64,000 nt of DNA from an uncultured Alphaproteobacteria bacterium (lineage in GTDB: Bacteria > Pseudomonadota > Alphaproteobacteria > Rs-D84): assembly GCA_944392595.1 (NCBI GenBank), contig CALXXD010000001.1, positions 112,318-176,317 on the forward strand, read 5' to 3'. Positions 8,684 through 16,805 of the stretch are shown here, one piece after another (the stretch's first letter is position 1; every line of letters begins with the position of its first letter). The notes beneath the pieces were generated by a model. That model was not told the DNA's origin. It ran no database searches and was given only the letters and a program-made list of their open reading frames with translations. The translations under genes were made by a program, and so were the position numbers.

Positions 8684-9304
8684 ATGAGATTTGAAAAAAT
8701 TTTATATTTATTTGCATGTTTGTTTGTGATGCCTGCGTATGCAGATGTTGATTGTTTGCCTTATAAATTAACACCAAAGATTGTATTGGAAACACCAAGT
8801 TGGTCCAAAGAAGTTGTGCAACCGTTCGAACAAATGGAATTATTACACGGCAATGTTGTTGCGACTTTTGTTGATAATTATGATATTGTTGCCGATATTA
8901 CAAATATAGAAGATGGATATTGTGTGACATTAAAATCAGTCTATGCAACAGTGGGATACAGTGATTTTTTGGTTCAGATAGATATTCGCAATGCGCCGGA
9001 ATCATGCACATACAACGCGATTTTATCACATGAAGATGAACATATTCGTGCGTATTTATCCGTTATGGATGATTTCAAAAAAGAATTAACAGATTCGATA
9101 TATGTTGCGGCCGATTCAATCCCGCCGATTTTTGTGCGCAGCCCAAATGATATAGACGCCGCAATCGATGAATTAAATGCGGAATTACAGGCACACCCTG
9201 ATTTAATTTTGGTTAAACAAAAAATAAAGGCAGCCGAAGAAATCAGAAACAAGCGTGTTGATCAACACGATCGCGGCCAATCTTTACAGAAATGTTTTGA
9301 ATAA
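8684..9304 (+). CDS. Secreted HExxH protein in the virB operon
   Basis: 206 aa with a signal peptide (hydrophobic residues 5-18, cleavage near AYA-DVDC), so exported. A motif HEDEH (HExxH) sits in ILSHEDEHIRAYLSVM, as in secreted zinc-dependent proteases of the DUF922 type. The C-terminal third is a charged helix. Four Cys residues in the mature protein could form disulfides. Only 3 bp separates it from virB4, so it is co-expressed. A role such as peptidoglycan or envelope processing for secretion is inference; the third metal ligand is not obvious. Confidence 0.55.
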   Translation: MRFEKILYLFACLFVMPAYADVDCLPYKLTPKIVLETPSWSKEVVQPFEQMELLHGNVVATFVDNYDIVADITNIEDGYCVTLKSVYATVGYSDFLVQIDIRNAPESCTYNAILSHEDEHIRAYLSVMDDFKKELTDSIYVAADSIPPIFVRSPNDIDAAIDELNAELQAHPDLILVKQKIKAAEEIRNKRVDQHDRGQSLQKCFE

Positions 9305-9308
9305 ATTT

Positions 9309-10922
9309 TTATTCTTTTGTATTTGTTTGATAATAATATTCCAGTAATTCGTGTGAATATTCTTCTATTTTTCCACTTGGTAAAACAAGCATTCTGGTAA
9401 TACCGATTTGTTCAACAAATTCAGGGTTATGGCTGACAACGATAATTGTGCCATTGTAATCATGGAAATTATCGCCGATTATCATTTGGGTTTCTGGATC
9501 CAGGTGATTTGTTGGTTCGTCCAGTATTAACATATTTGCACGCTTTAATAACATTTTACACAATGCAACACGTGCCTTTTCACCCGGGGATAATACTGAT
9601 ACTTTTTTGAATACATCCATATCAAAAAATAAGAAATTTGCCAATATTGTTCTTAATTGTTGGTCTGTATAATCAGGTGTTGTCACGTTTTCCAATACTG
9701 TTTTATTTTCGTCCAATAATTCCAATTCTTGGGCGTAATATGCAATATCTGTTTTGGGGTTTATTGTTATTGTTCCGCGTTCAGGTTGTAATTGTCCGAG
9801 TATTAATTTTAGTAGCGTTGATTTACCTGTGCCGTTTTCGCCAACAATTAAAAATCTTTCACCGCCCGTTATATAAAAAGATAATTTTCTGTACAGTAAT
9901 TTTGCGCCTGGGTATCTGAACCACAAATCTTCAACAAAAACAGGATGGCGCGAACCGGGGGTTAATGGTGTTAAATCCATATTTATCTTTTTATATGTTT
10001 GTGTGCGAACTGTTCGATTGGCCAAAATTTTTTCCAATTGTTTTTCGCGTGTGTGCCCAATGCGTTTAATACTGTGGTTTGTGGGACTGGCGGCGCGCGC
10101 TTTTTCTATGAATTCAGTCAAATGTTCGATTTGTCTTTCTTCGGATTCGATTTGTTTTTCGCGGCGATGTTTCATTTGCGCAAGTTTGTTTTTATAATCA
10201 TCGTAATTGCCATCGAACACAGTTGTTTTATGTGATACTTTATCGACCAGCAATATTTTATTTACTATTTTATTCAAAAATTCTGTATCGTGGCTGATGA
10301 TTAAAACCATGCCTTTGTATTTTTTCAGGTATTCACAAACCCAATCTTTGGTATTTATATCCAGGTGATTGGTTGGCTCGTCCAATAATAAAATCCCAGA
10401 ACCAGAATACAACAGGCGCGCAAATGCGACTTTGGATTTTTGTCCGCCAGACAAGTTTTTTAATTTCATATCCAGTATGGCTGAATCGATTTGCATATTG
10501 TCGATGATTTCCAATAATTCATCTTCGGCATGATAATAATTATAATGTTCCAATTGTTCTTGGGTTTGCGATATTTGTTGCATTATATCCAAATCATCTG
10601 GGGTGGTGGCGATTTGTTCGTATAATGTTTTTAATTTATTTTCCAAAATCGCAATCGGGCGACCTGTAATTAAAAAATCCCAAACTGTGATATCAGGGTT
10701 GGATATTTCCAATTGTTGGGGCAGATATGCGATATTTGCGTCATTTGTATCGATATATCCGGCGTCTGGTTGTATTTGCCCCAGTATTATTTTGAATAAC
10801 GTTGTTTTGCCCGCGCCATTTACACCGACTATGCCGACTTTGTCGCGTGGCAACAGATTAAATTCAGCATTGTCGTAAATGACGTTTGAACCAAATGATA
10901 AAGATAAATTTACTGCTTTCAT
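9309..10922 (-). CDS. ABC-F family ATP-binding protein
   Basis: A soluble protein with two ABC domains and no membrane segment, as in the ABC-F ribosome-associated factors (EttA/Uup/YbiT type). Seen: domain 1 Walker A GVNGAGKTT, signature LSGGQKSK, Walker B ILLLDEPTNHLD; a charged linker rich in Arg/Glu (about residues 240-290); domain 2 Walker A GENGTGKST, signature LSPGEKAR, Walker B LILDEPTNHLD. 537 aa, close to YbiT length. It lacks the long C-terminal coiled coil of Uup. Convergent with the secreted HExxH gene and divergent from a lipoprotein gene. The precise paralogue cannot be fixed by eye. Confidence 0.92.
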   Translation of the reverse strand: MKAVNLSLSFGSNVIYDNAEFNLLPRDKVGIVGVNGAGKTTLFKIILGQIQPDAGYIDTNDANIAYLPQQLEISNPDITVWDFLITGRPIAILENKLKTLYEQIATTPDDLDIMQQISQTQEQLEHYNYYHAEDELLEIIDNMQIDSAILDMKLKNLSGGQKSKVAFARLLYSGSGILLLDEPTNHLDINTKDWVCEYLKKYKGMVLIISHDTEFLNKIVNKILLVDKVSHKTTVFDGNYDDYKNKLAQMKHRREKQIESEERQIEHLTEFIEKARAASPTNHSIKRIGHTREKQLEKILANRTVRTQTYKKINMDLTPLTPGSRHPVFVEDLWFRYPGAKLLYRKLSFYITGGERFLIVGENGTGKSTLLKLILGQLQPERGTITINPKTDIAYYAQELELLDENKTVLENVTTPDYTDQQLRTILANFLFFDMDVFKKVSVLSPGEKARVALCKMLLKRANMLILDEPTNHLDPETQMIIGDNFHDYNGTIIVVSHNPEFVEQIGITRMLVLPSGKIEEYSHELLEYYYQTNTKE

Positions 10923-10968
10923 ATTTTGAATATATTGTATAATATTATGAATAATAAAAGGGGAAACA

Positions 10969-11316
10969 ATGAAAAAATTATTATTTTTATGTTTTGGGTT
11001 GATTTTGGCCGCATGCGGGGAAAATTCGAATATCCAGGGTAAATGGATTGAACATGTACCAAGTATGCCCGGGGTAATCCAAGGGTTTGATTTAGAGCAG
11101 GGCGGTGTTGCAGAATCTATAAATATGGCGACTTTGCAGTATAACGCGTGGCGTGTGGATGGAAATAAGTTGATTTTATCCGGGGAAAGTATCGGAAATC
11201 ATCAGATAATCGAATTTACCGAAGAATATGAAATCGTGAGTGTTGATGATAATACTTTGGTATTAAAGAATGGTGACAATGTTCGCGAATTTACACGCTA
11301 TACAGATGGTGAATAA
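10969..11316 (+). CDS. Small lipoprotein, lipocalin-like fold suspected
   Basis: 115 aa with a type II signal peptide: MKK, hydrophobic core and lipobox LAAC at about residues 13-16. The mature part has the pattern of small lipocalin-like lipoproteins: QGKWIEH near the N-terminus and alternating beta strands ending LVLKNGDNVREFTRY. Clear ribosome-binding site AAGGGGAAA and TATAAT upstream. A strong terminator follows. Substrate unknown. Confidence 0.65.
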   Translation: MKKLLFLCFGLILAACGENSNIQGKWIEHVPSMPGVIQGFDLEQGGVAESINMATLQYNAWRVDGNKLILSGESIGNHQIIEFTEEYEIVSVDDNTLVLKNGDNVREFTRYTDGE

Positions 11317-11320
11317 ATAA

Positions 11321-11348
11321 AAAATACACCCCAAACGGGGTGTATTTT
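11321..11348. terminator. Bidirectional terminator next to attL
   Basis: 12-bp stem AAAATACACCCC / GGGGTGTATTTT with an AAAC loop and T-runs. It ends the lipoprotein transcript. Before element insertion it would also have been the minus-strand terminator just beyond the tRNA-fMet 3' end. Confidence 0.88.
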
Positions 11349-11358
11349 TCATTTTAAC

Positions 11359-11403
11359 TGGTTGCGGAGTGTGGATTTGAACCACAGACCTTCAGGTTAT
11401 GAG
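11359..11403. other. attL: tRNA-fMet 3' fragment
   Basis: 45 bp identical to 26723-26767. It is a remnant of the tRNA 3' half created by integration; the complete tRNA gene is at the other end. Confidence 0.92.
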
Positions 11404-11584
11404 AAAACAACTTTTTTGAATTTTTAATAAAATTTTTATTGTAAAAACAAAGTATTATATTTAATAAAGTGATTTTATTTGATTAATGTTTAATTTTGAA
11501 TATCAAGGCGAAATAAATATTCTTTTTTCAGATAGTTATTCCTGATTGTATATGGATATATATTGATTTTATTGGATGGGCAAA

Positions 11585-11603
11585 GTTGCCCCACGGTTGC
11601 CCC
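11585..11603 (+). other. Putative integrase arm-type sites, left end
   Basis: Two direct copies of GTTGCCCC (11585-11592, 11596-11603) on an 11-bp period. The same pair occurs near the other end of the element in the same orientation. Confidence 0.55.
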
Positions 11604-11670
11604 AGGTAATATTTTGTATAAAATTTGAATATCTAATTACCCTATACCTAAAATGGACATTGGAATACCT

Positions 11671-11707
11671 GTCTAAATAAACCCCTTAATAAGCTTGACT
11701 TTTAGAC
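11671..11707. promoter_or_regulatory. Inverted repeat upstream of the serine recombinase
   Basis: GTCTAAA (11671-11677) and TTTAGAC (11701-11707) form a dyad with a 23-bp centre, about 70 bp upstream of the recombinase start. It could be a recombinase binding site (res-like) or an operator. The rest of 11404-11775 holds no gene. Confidence 0.35.
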
Positions 11708-11775
11708 ACTTTCGAGCCAGGTTACAGCTGAACTTAAATACTCTATTTGGATTTATTAAACAAAAGGGGAATGTT

Positions 11776-12336
11776 ATGGCAATCGTATTGTATGCTCGTG
11801 TCAGTTCAATCGGTCAAAATCTGGATCGCCAATTACAGGATTCTGATAAATACGATCGTATCTTTGAAGATAAATGTTCTGGTAAAAATACCGACAGACC
11901 TGCTTTACAAGAAATGTTAAACTATATCCGCGAAGGTGATGAAGTATATGCCCACGAACTGTCGCGGTTGGCCAGAAACACTTTTGATTTAATAGATTTA
12001 GTAAATAAAATTCTGGCCAAGGGTGTTTCAATTCATTTTATCAAAGAAAACCTGCATTTTTCGCCAGACAAAGATGATGCCACCAGCCAGTTGATATTGA
12101 CTATATTGGCATCTATTGCACAATTTGAAAGGACTTTGATACGAACCCGCCAGCGAGAAGGCATAGCAATCGCCAAAGCCAATGGTAAATTCAAGGGGAC
12201 TAAGAAGCGATTGACCGCGGCACAAATTCAGGAATTAAAAGAACTGGCACAGAACAGGATTGTTTGGCCAATATCTGAACTGATGAAACGATATTCCATC
12301 AGCCGTGCATCTGTGTATAATTATTTGAATGGGTAA
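11776..12336 (+). CDS. Serine recombinase (resolvase/invertase family)
   Basis: 186 aa. The start chosen is the ATG with AAAGGGGAA upstream, giving the typical N-terminus MAIVLYARVSSIGQNLDRQL, where the Ser of YARVSS is the catalytic nucleophile. Next come ELSRLARN (the conserved Arg cluster), ILASIAQFERTLIRTRQREGI (long E helix) and a C-terminal helix-turn-helix (YSISRASVYNYL). Size matches Hin/Gin and Tn3-type small recombinases. It lies near attL and could resolve multimers, invert DNA or be an accessory recombinase. A terminator follows. Confidence 0.9.
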   Translation: MAIVLYARVSSIGQNLDRQLQDSDKYDRIFEDKCSGKNTDRPALQEMLNYIREGDEVYAHELSRLARNTFDLIDLVNKILAKGVSIHFIKENLHFSPDKDDATSQLILTILASIAQFERTLIRTRQREGIAIAKANGKFKGTKKRLTAAQIQELKELAQNRIVWPISELMKRYSISRASVYNYLNG

Positions 12337-12365
12337 AATAGGGGGGATTTTCCCCTATTGTTTTT
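12337..12365 (+). terminator. Terminator of the serine recombinase gene
   Basis: 8-bp stem AATAGGGG / CCCCTATT with a 7-nt loop, then GTTTTT. Confidence 0.8.
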
Positions 12366-12399
12366 AAGAAATATTGTGTAAAAATCTTAAGAGTGTATT

Positions 12400-14454
12400 T
12401 TAAATTTCATATTTTGTAGAATCGTTTATTAGGTCTAATAATTCAGATTTCGCATTATTTTCTGATATACCAGCATCTGGTAATTTGCTTATTGAATTAA
12501 TTTCTTTTATTAGGAATCTTTTTAATTTGTTTAAAAAAGTATTTGAGTTATCCAGAAGTTTTATCGTGGAATCGTGATATGTGATAGTGACTCCATATGC
12601 TAAATATCGCATAATGTTGATGAATTTTGAATATTCATTCTTTTTCATATTAGATAAATCTTTTTTGTATTTTGTATCAGTTGCCAAAACAAAAAGATAA
12701 ACAAGACCAGTACTATCTGTATAGATGTCTTGGTAAGTATCAAAGAAGTTTTTGTCGGCTTTGGCTAATTCTATAGCATTTTTTAGTCCAAGTCGTTTGA
12801 ATTCTTTGTTTAGATATTCAACAGCTTTGGGATATTCTTGCTGTTTTTTGTCCCTTTTTGTTGTGTCAGTTATAAATATTAGATTATTGTATGGATGAAT
12901 AAATTCATTTAATTTTAGGTTAGATTGGTTTTGTTTTATAAACTTTTCCATAACTTTTAATATATTTACAAAATCTTTTTCAGAAAATTTATCATTTAAT
13001 AATTCATATTTACAGCTGCAATAAAGTCCTAATACTCCTCCCATGCTTGACATAGAAGTAAATGGATTTTCTTCTTTTATCATAGATTCGTATATTTGTT
13101 GAATCTTTGATTTGATTTCATTCGTTCTGCATTCTATTGGTCTAAACATAGCAAATTTTTCTGTATCGGTGATATACTCGTTAATGGTTATGGAACCGTT
13201 CAATTGTTTGCTATCTAATAATTGTTTTATTTGTAATAATTGTTCATATTTTAATGGTTGTTGAATAATAAATATATTACCTATATGTTTTTTATTTCCT
13301 AATTTAAAGTTTATAGGTTGTGTATAGTATGCATCATATAATGTTTTTATTTCGTTGATTTCTATAAAATATTTATTTTTTTCGTTTGAATTTTCATTAT
13401 CAGGTGTATCATTTTTCTTTAAAGATGTTTGTAATTCTTCAAAATAACTATATACAGTATAAAAACCGATAAAAGATAGTATTGATTCTAGGGTGTTTTG
13501 TTGCAAAGAATTGTATTCTTTTAGATATTTTCGTACAAATAGTATATTTTTTATAATTATTTTTATTAATCTGTAATTAATTTTTATTTTCTCCTGGATT
13601 AATGATTTTTCTTCTTCAGAATAATTTTGAATATCATTATCAAAAAGTGATAAGTTATTATAAATATTATGTAGATATTTTATTTCTTGTTCATTGAGAG
13701 AATATTCACTCAAAATAGAATTTAATATGCTTGGATTATCTGTTTGTATACAATCATCTGTTATTACTTTTTCTTTGAAAATATTCCAGATATTTTGTCT
13801 GTCTTCATTTTTTGGAATTTGATTTGGGTTTAAAATGAGTAATATTGGGTATCCAATATTTTTTAGTTCTTCTATAAAACCAAAAATATTGTCGCTAGTT
13901 TGTTTAGATCTGATTCTTTCTATATCATCAAAACACAAGACAATGTTATTTTTATAAAAATTTGAAAACTCTATATTATTGTTATCTACCCCAATGAATT
14001 TATTTGCGAGATATTTTACTAGAGTGTCATATAAAGAACCCACTAATAAACAATATAAAGCAAATATAATTAAGCCGGCACCAAAGGAAAAAGTCAAACC
14101 ATTCATATTAAAAATAATGCCACAAGTAAGTATACACAATATAATCGCTAAGATAAAACAAATAATAAACTGTATACCTGGATGTTGTATTTTTATAATT
14201 TGATACAATAGTTCCAATTTAATATCGCATAATTGACTTTTCCCGAAGCAAGATATATAAACGGTTTTGAATTTTTTTGCTTTTAGTTCCTGTGCAATAA
14301 CATTGTTCCATCTGTATGTTTTTCCAATTCCCAAATTACCGGTTAGAGATACACATATCCCTTCTTTTTTTGGTCCAGAAGTTAAAATATCTGTAATAAT
14401 ATCTGTCTGTTCATCCTGTGACTGTTTTGTGTGATTAAGAATGGAAAATGACAT
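12400..14454 (-). CDS. KAP-type P-loop NTPase with membrane segments
   Basis: 684 aa. Seen: Walker A GNLGIGKT at residues 39-46, two hydrophobic helices inserted after it (about 95-115 and 120-142), and Walker B IVLCFDDIER at 171-180. Membrane helices embedded in the NTPase domain plus the FDDIER motif are the hallmark of the KAP family, found in many mobile elements and anti-phage loci. The C-terminal 450 residues are Lys/Asn/Ile-rich helices with no recognised domain. It is last in a minus-strand row after the RloA-like and RloB-like genes (16-bp gap), so probably one operon. A defence role is inference. Confidence 0.72.
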   Translation of the reverse strand: MSFSILNHTKQSQDEQTDIITDILTSGPKKEGICVSLTGNLGIGKTYRWNNVIAQELKAKKFKTVYISCFGKSQLCDIKLELLYQIIKIQHPGIQFIICFILAIILCILTCGIIFNMNGLTFSFGAGLIIFALYCLLVGSLYDTLVKYLANKFIGVDNNNIEFSNFYKNNIVLCFDDIERIRSKQTSDNIFGFIEELKNIGYPILLILNPNQIPKNEDRQNIWNIFKEKVITDDCIQTDNPSILNSILSEYSLNEQEIKYLHNIYNNLSLFDNDIQNYSEEEKSLIQEKIKINYRLIKIIIKNILFVRKYLKEYNSLQQNTLESILSFIGFYTVYSYFEELQTSLKKNDTPDNENSNEKNKYFIEINEIKTLYDAYYTQPINFKLGNKKHIGNIFIIQQPLKYEQLLQIKQLLDSKQLNGSITINEYITDTEKFAMFRPIECRTNEIKSKIQQIYESMIKEENPFTSMSSMGGVLGLYCSCKYELLNDKFSEKDFVNILKVMEKFIKQNQSNLKLNEFIHPYNNLIFITDTTKRDKKQQEYPKAVEYLNKEFKRLGLKNAIELAKADKNFFDTYQDIYTDSTGLVYLFVLATDTKYKKDLSNMKKNEYSKFINIMRYLAYGVTITYHDSTIKLLDNSNTFLNKLKRFLIKEINSISKLPDAGISENNAKSELLDLINDSTKYEI

Positions 14455-14470
14455 ATATAATCCTGTGTGT

Positions 14471-15124
14471 TTAGCTGTTTTTGATTTGTTCTGTTAATTT
14501 GTAAATACCGGCGAATATATGTGCTGTGTATTCTGGATCGCCATTTAGTGAATGTTCCCATTGCTTTGCCTGTGTGATTGCAAAATCATAACCAGATTCC
14601 ATTGTATTAAAATCAAAATGTGGGCTGGTTTTAGGTGATTTTTTATGGCTGTAATTAGGCATTGTTGGGTGGCATAACTGTTGTTGGTTTGTTTTGGCAT
14701 TTGTGGATATTTTAGTAATCCCACAACATAACAGACCAAATGTTTCAATACTTGGTGCATTAAATGCAATATTTATATTCAAATATTTGGTCGAATTGTT
14801 TTTTAATGAATTGTTATATTGTTCCGCGGCTTCAAATGCCATATGAACCCTGTCAGGAATATCATTATCAAATATAACCCATAAGTGGGAATTTGGTCTG
14901 GCTTCCTGTAATTTAGAGAAGTTAATCGCAGTTTGTACAAGTTGTAAAGGATCATTTAATGGTTTGGGATATACCCAAACAATTGAGCAATTATAATGAT
15001 CGCATAATTGTTTGATGTATGTCCCTTCTGTTCCATTAGAGCCCCCTTCGCAGGCAACATAAATCACCTGTTTTTTTATTGGGCGGCCAGTTCTGGTATT
15101 GTTTATTTTATAATTTCTTGCCAT
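14471..15124 (-). CDS. RloB-like protein (TOPRIM-like)
   Basis: 217 aa. Seen: an N-terminal basic tail, then the RloB pattern with acidic residues in YVACEGGSNGTEGTYI (Glu26, Glu33), the LNDPLQLVQTA segment, an aspartate pair in WVIFDNDIPD (about 82-91), and IAFNAPSIETFGLL in the place of the family FELWLL motif. Its start overlaps the end of the AAA ATPase by 22 bp and has a GGGGGTGA ribosome-binding site. RloB was first noted in restriction loci of Campylobacter and pairs with RloA-type ATPases, resembling other ATPase-TOPRIM defence pairs. Confidence 0.68.
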   Translation of the reverse strand: MARNYKINNTRTGRPIKKQVIYVACEGGSNGTEGTYIKQLCDHYNCSIVWVYPKPLNDPLQLVQTAINFSKLQEARPNSHLWVIFDNDIPDRVHMAFEAAEQYNNSLKNNSTKYLNINIAFNAPSIETFGLLCCGITKISTNAKTNQQQLCHPTMPNYSHKKSPKTSPHFDFNTMESGYDFAITQAKQWEHSLNGDPEYTAHIFAGIYKLTEQIKNS

Positions 15125-16374
15125 ACTTGTTCACCCCCCAGGAATGGAACAGCACCATAACGACCATTGATGTAATCTCGTTCCAGATTTTTATCAAACC
15201 TTGGGTTTATATCTGTCAATGGATACAAACGGCTTACACCTTCTTGGTCTTTTTCGGTGAACCATATCTCATCAACCCTCCATATTTCATGTGACAATAG
15301 CAATGTATTATGAAGAACCGCTATAATCTGCCCCCCCATAGGATTGTTTAATAAACTTTGTAACAATACTTTGGATAGAAATGGGTGGAATAAACTGTCA
15401 AATTCGTCCAGCAATAATAACTTGCTGCCTTCACTTTTTTTGAATGAATACAGCATAAAGCCAAGTTTGAACAGTTTCATTGTTCCAGCAGATTCGCGAT
15501 TTGTTGGAAATGTTGCATCTCCGTGGTACATAACCAATTGACGGCTTATGATTTTACCATTTTCAAACGAGAAGAAGAAGTAATCTTCATCAGCTTGGTG
15601 GCATAAAACACTTCCTTGGGTTAAAGGTGATAGATTAATAGACATCAATTTAGAATGTGGAAAATCAACTTCTTTGAAATCTATATCTGTTATCCCAAAA
15701 TCGGCCTGTACCAATAAATTCATCAAGAACTTTTTGAATTCTGGAAATTTAAAATTGTGGTAAATATTCACTGGGTTGATATTAGTTTTGGGATCAAAAT
15801 ATCCGATACCCCGCAAGAATTGTACGGTATTCAATATATGTTGTTTATTTTCAACATTATTGTCAGCGATACCATCTATCAATAATTTTGATATAACCGT
15901 TCTGTTTTTGGCAAAAGTACAATTCTTGTAGAACTTGTCTGTAAAGTTTTTACCAAATTCTTTTTCTATACCACTTCGTTTGAATACCAGATGTTCTTTG
16001 TTCTTTTCAGCAAAATACAGTTCTTCATTGCTGATTTCTGTCTCTGTGACAGATATTTTATAACAATATCTGATATTATTAGATATGAAATTGACTTCAA
16101 ATTCTATTGGTTCTTTGTTGTTTAACATAAAGCGGTTAGAATTTAATACGGCAACTAAATCTCTATCACCTACGACAGTGAATTCTGGCAGCATTCTGAT
16201 GCTGTGTAATAAATTACTTTTTCCGCTGGCATTTGCACCATAGATACCAACCCCAGACAATAACCCTTTGTCTAATATGTGTTCAGGGTGTTTCTGGATG
16301 GGTGTTTTTTCCATAGATAATGTAATTTTGTCCTTGAAAGATGAAAAATTAGAAACAGAGAAGTTTATAAGCAT
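15103..16374 (-). CDS. RloA-like AAA ATPase (AAA15/ABC-type)
   Basis: 423 aa. Seen: N-terminal MLINFSVSNFSSFKDKI, Walker A GANASGKS at 46-53, a long insertion, and a Walker B region KLLLLDEFDSLFHP (about 322-335) followed by a His-containing switch (IIAVLHN). This is the SMC/RecF-like architecture of AAA15 proteins such as RloA and AriA. Partner of the overlapping RloB-like gene. A perfect dyad in the promoter region (16429-16449) may control it. Expected role: ATP-dependent sensor that restrains or activates the TOPRIM effector; this is inferred from the family. Confidence 0.75.
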   Translation of the reverse strand: MLINFSVSNFSSFKDKITLSMEKTPIQKHPEHILDKGLLSGVGIYGANASGKSNLLHSIRMLPEFTVVGDRDLVAVLNSNRFMLNNKEPIEFEVNFISNNIRYCYKISVTETEISNEELYFAEKNKEHLVFKRSGIEKEFGKNFTDKFYKNCTFAKNRTVISKLLIDGIADNNVENKQHILNTVQFLRGIGYFDPKTNINPVNIYHNFKFPEFKKFLMNLLVQADFGITDIDFKEVDFPHSKLMSINLSPLTQGSVLCHQADEDYFFFSFENGKIISRQLVMYHGDATFPTNRESAGTMKLFKLGFMLYSFKKSEGSKLLLLDEFDSLFHPFLSKVLLQSLLNNPMGGQIIAVLHNTLLLSHEIWRVDEIWFTEKDQEGVSRLYPLTDINPRFDKNLERDYINGRYGAVPFLGGEQVWQEIIK

Positions 16375-16428
16375 ATTTTACCTCTTGTTTGATGCCATAT
16401 TATCAAAAAACGACTAAAAAGTCAAGAT

Positions 16429-16449
16429 AAATGTGATTTTTTCACATTT
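16429..16449. promoter_or_regulatory. Perfect dyad upstream of rloA-like gene
   Basis: AAATGTGA-N5-TCACATTT, an 8-bp perfect inverted repeat, 55 bp before the ATPase start and between divergent units. A likely operator for an element-encoded or host regulator. Confidence 0.45.
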
Positions 16450-16532
16450 AATTGTAAAAAATGCAATTTTTTTCATTTTTTTTAACTAAAAATGGTTCTT
16501 GTGTTTTCTTAGTTCTTGTGTAAAAATTCACC

Positions 16533-16762
16533 TTGAATCCAATGGGAATTGGGTTCGGGGCCGTAGCTGGCTTGTTTAAATCCGGTGCAGAAGCATCGAT
16601 CCGGTGTTTTTTTGGTGTTTTTGCACCGTTAAATACCCCTGACTGATGGTCGGGGAGCTGATTGTTATACAACAGAATTAAATTCGAAGGCAATCAGGAG
16701 CAACATTGATTTAAACTGCTCAGCTAACTTTCCCGACCGCCTTTCCTTTGGCGGTTTTCTTA
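16533..16762 (+). ncRNA. Candidate structured RNA upstream of the helicase gene
   Basis: The 430-bp gap 16375-16805 contains a GC-richer island inside very AT-rich DNA. It has several potential hairpins (GAATCCAAT/ATTGGGTTC; CGGTG...CACCG; CCCC-GAC...GTC-GGGG) and a direct repeat ATCCGGTG. It ends in a rho-independent terminator at 16736-16762. A weak promoter (TTGTGT at 16499, 16-bp spacer, TAAAAA at 16521) precedes it. It may be a free small RNA or a 5' leader/attenuator of the helicase gene. An 81-codon minus-strand reading frame also crosses it. Confidence 0.4.
16736..16762 (+). terminator. Terminator or attenuator before the helicase gene
   Basis: Stem ACCGCC / GGCGGT with an 8-nt loop followed by TTTTCTT. 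It sits 44 bp upstream of the chosen start of the helicase gene. Confidence 0.65.
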
Positions 16763-16805
16763 TTGCCGTTCCCAGATGGATTTCAAAAAGGGGAATCTGG
16801 CTGCT

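Noticed and set aside
16448..16693. 81-codon minus-strand frame before the helicase gene
   Set aside because: No ribosome-binding site, no recognisable family, and it crosses hairpins and lies in the candidate RNA region; kept only as an alternative reading.
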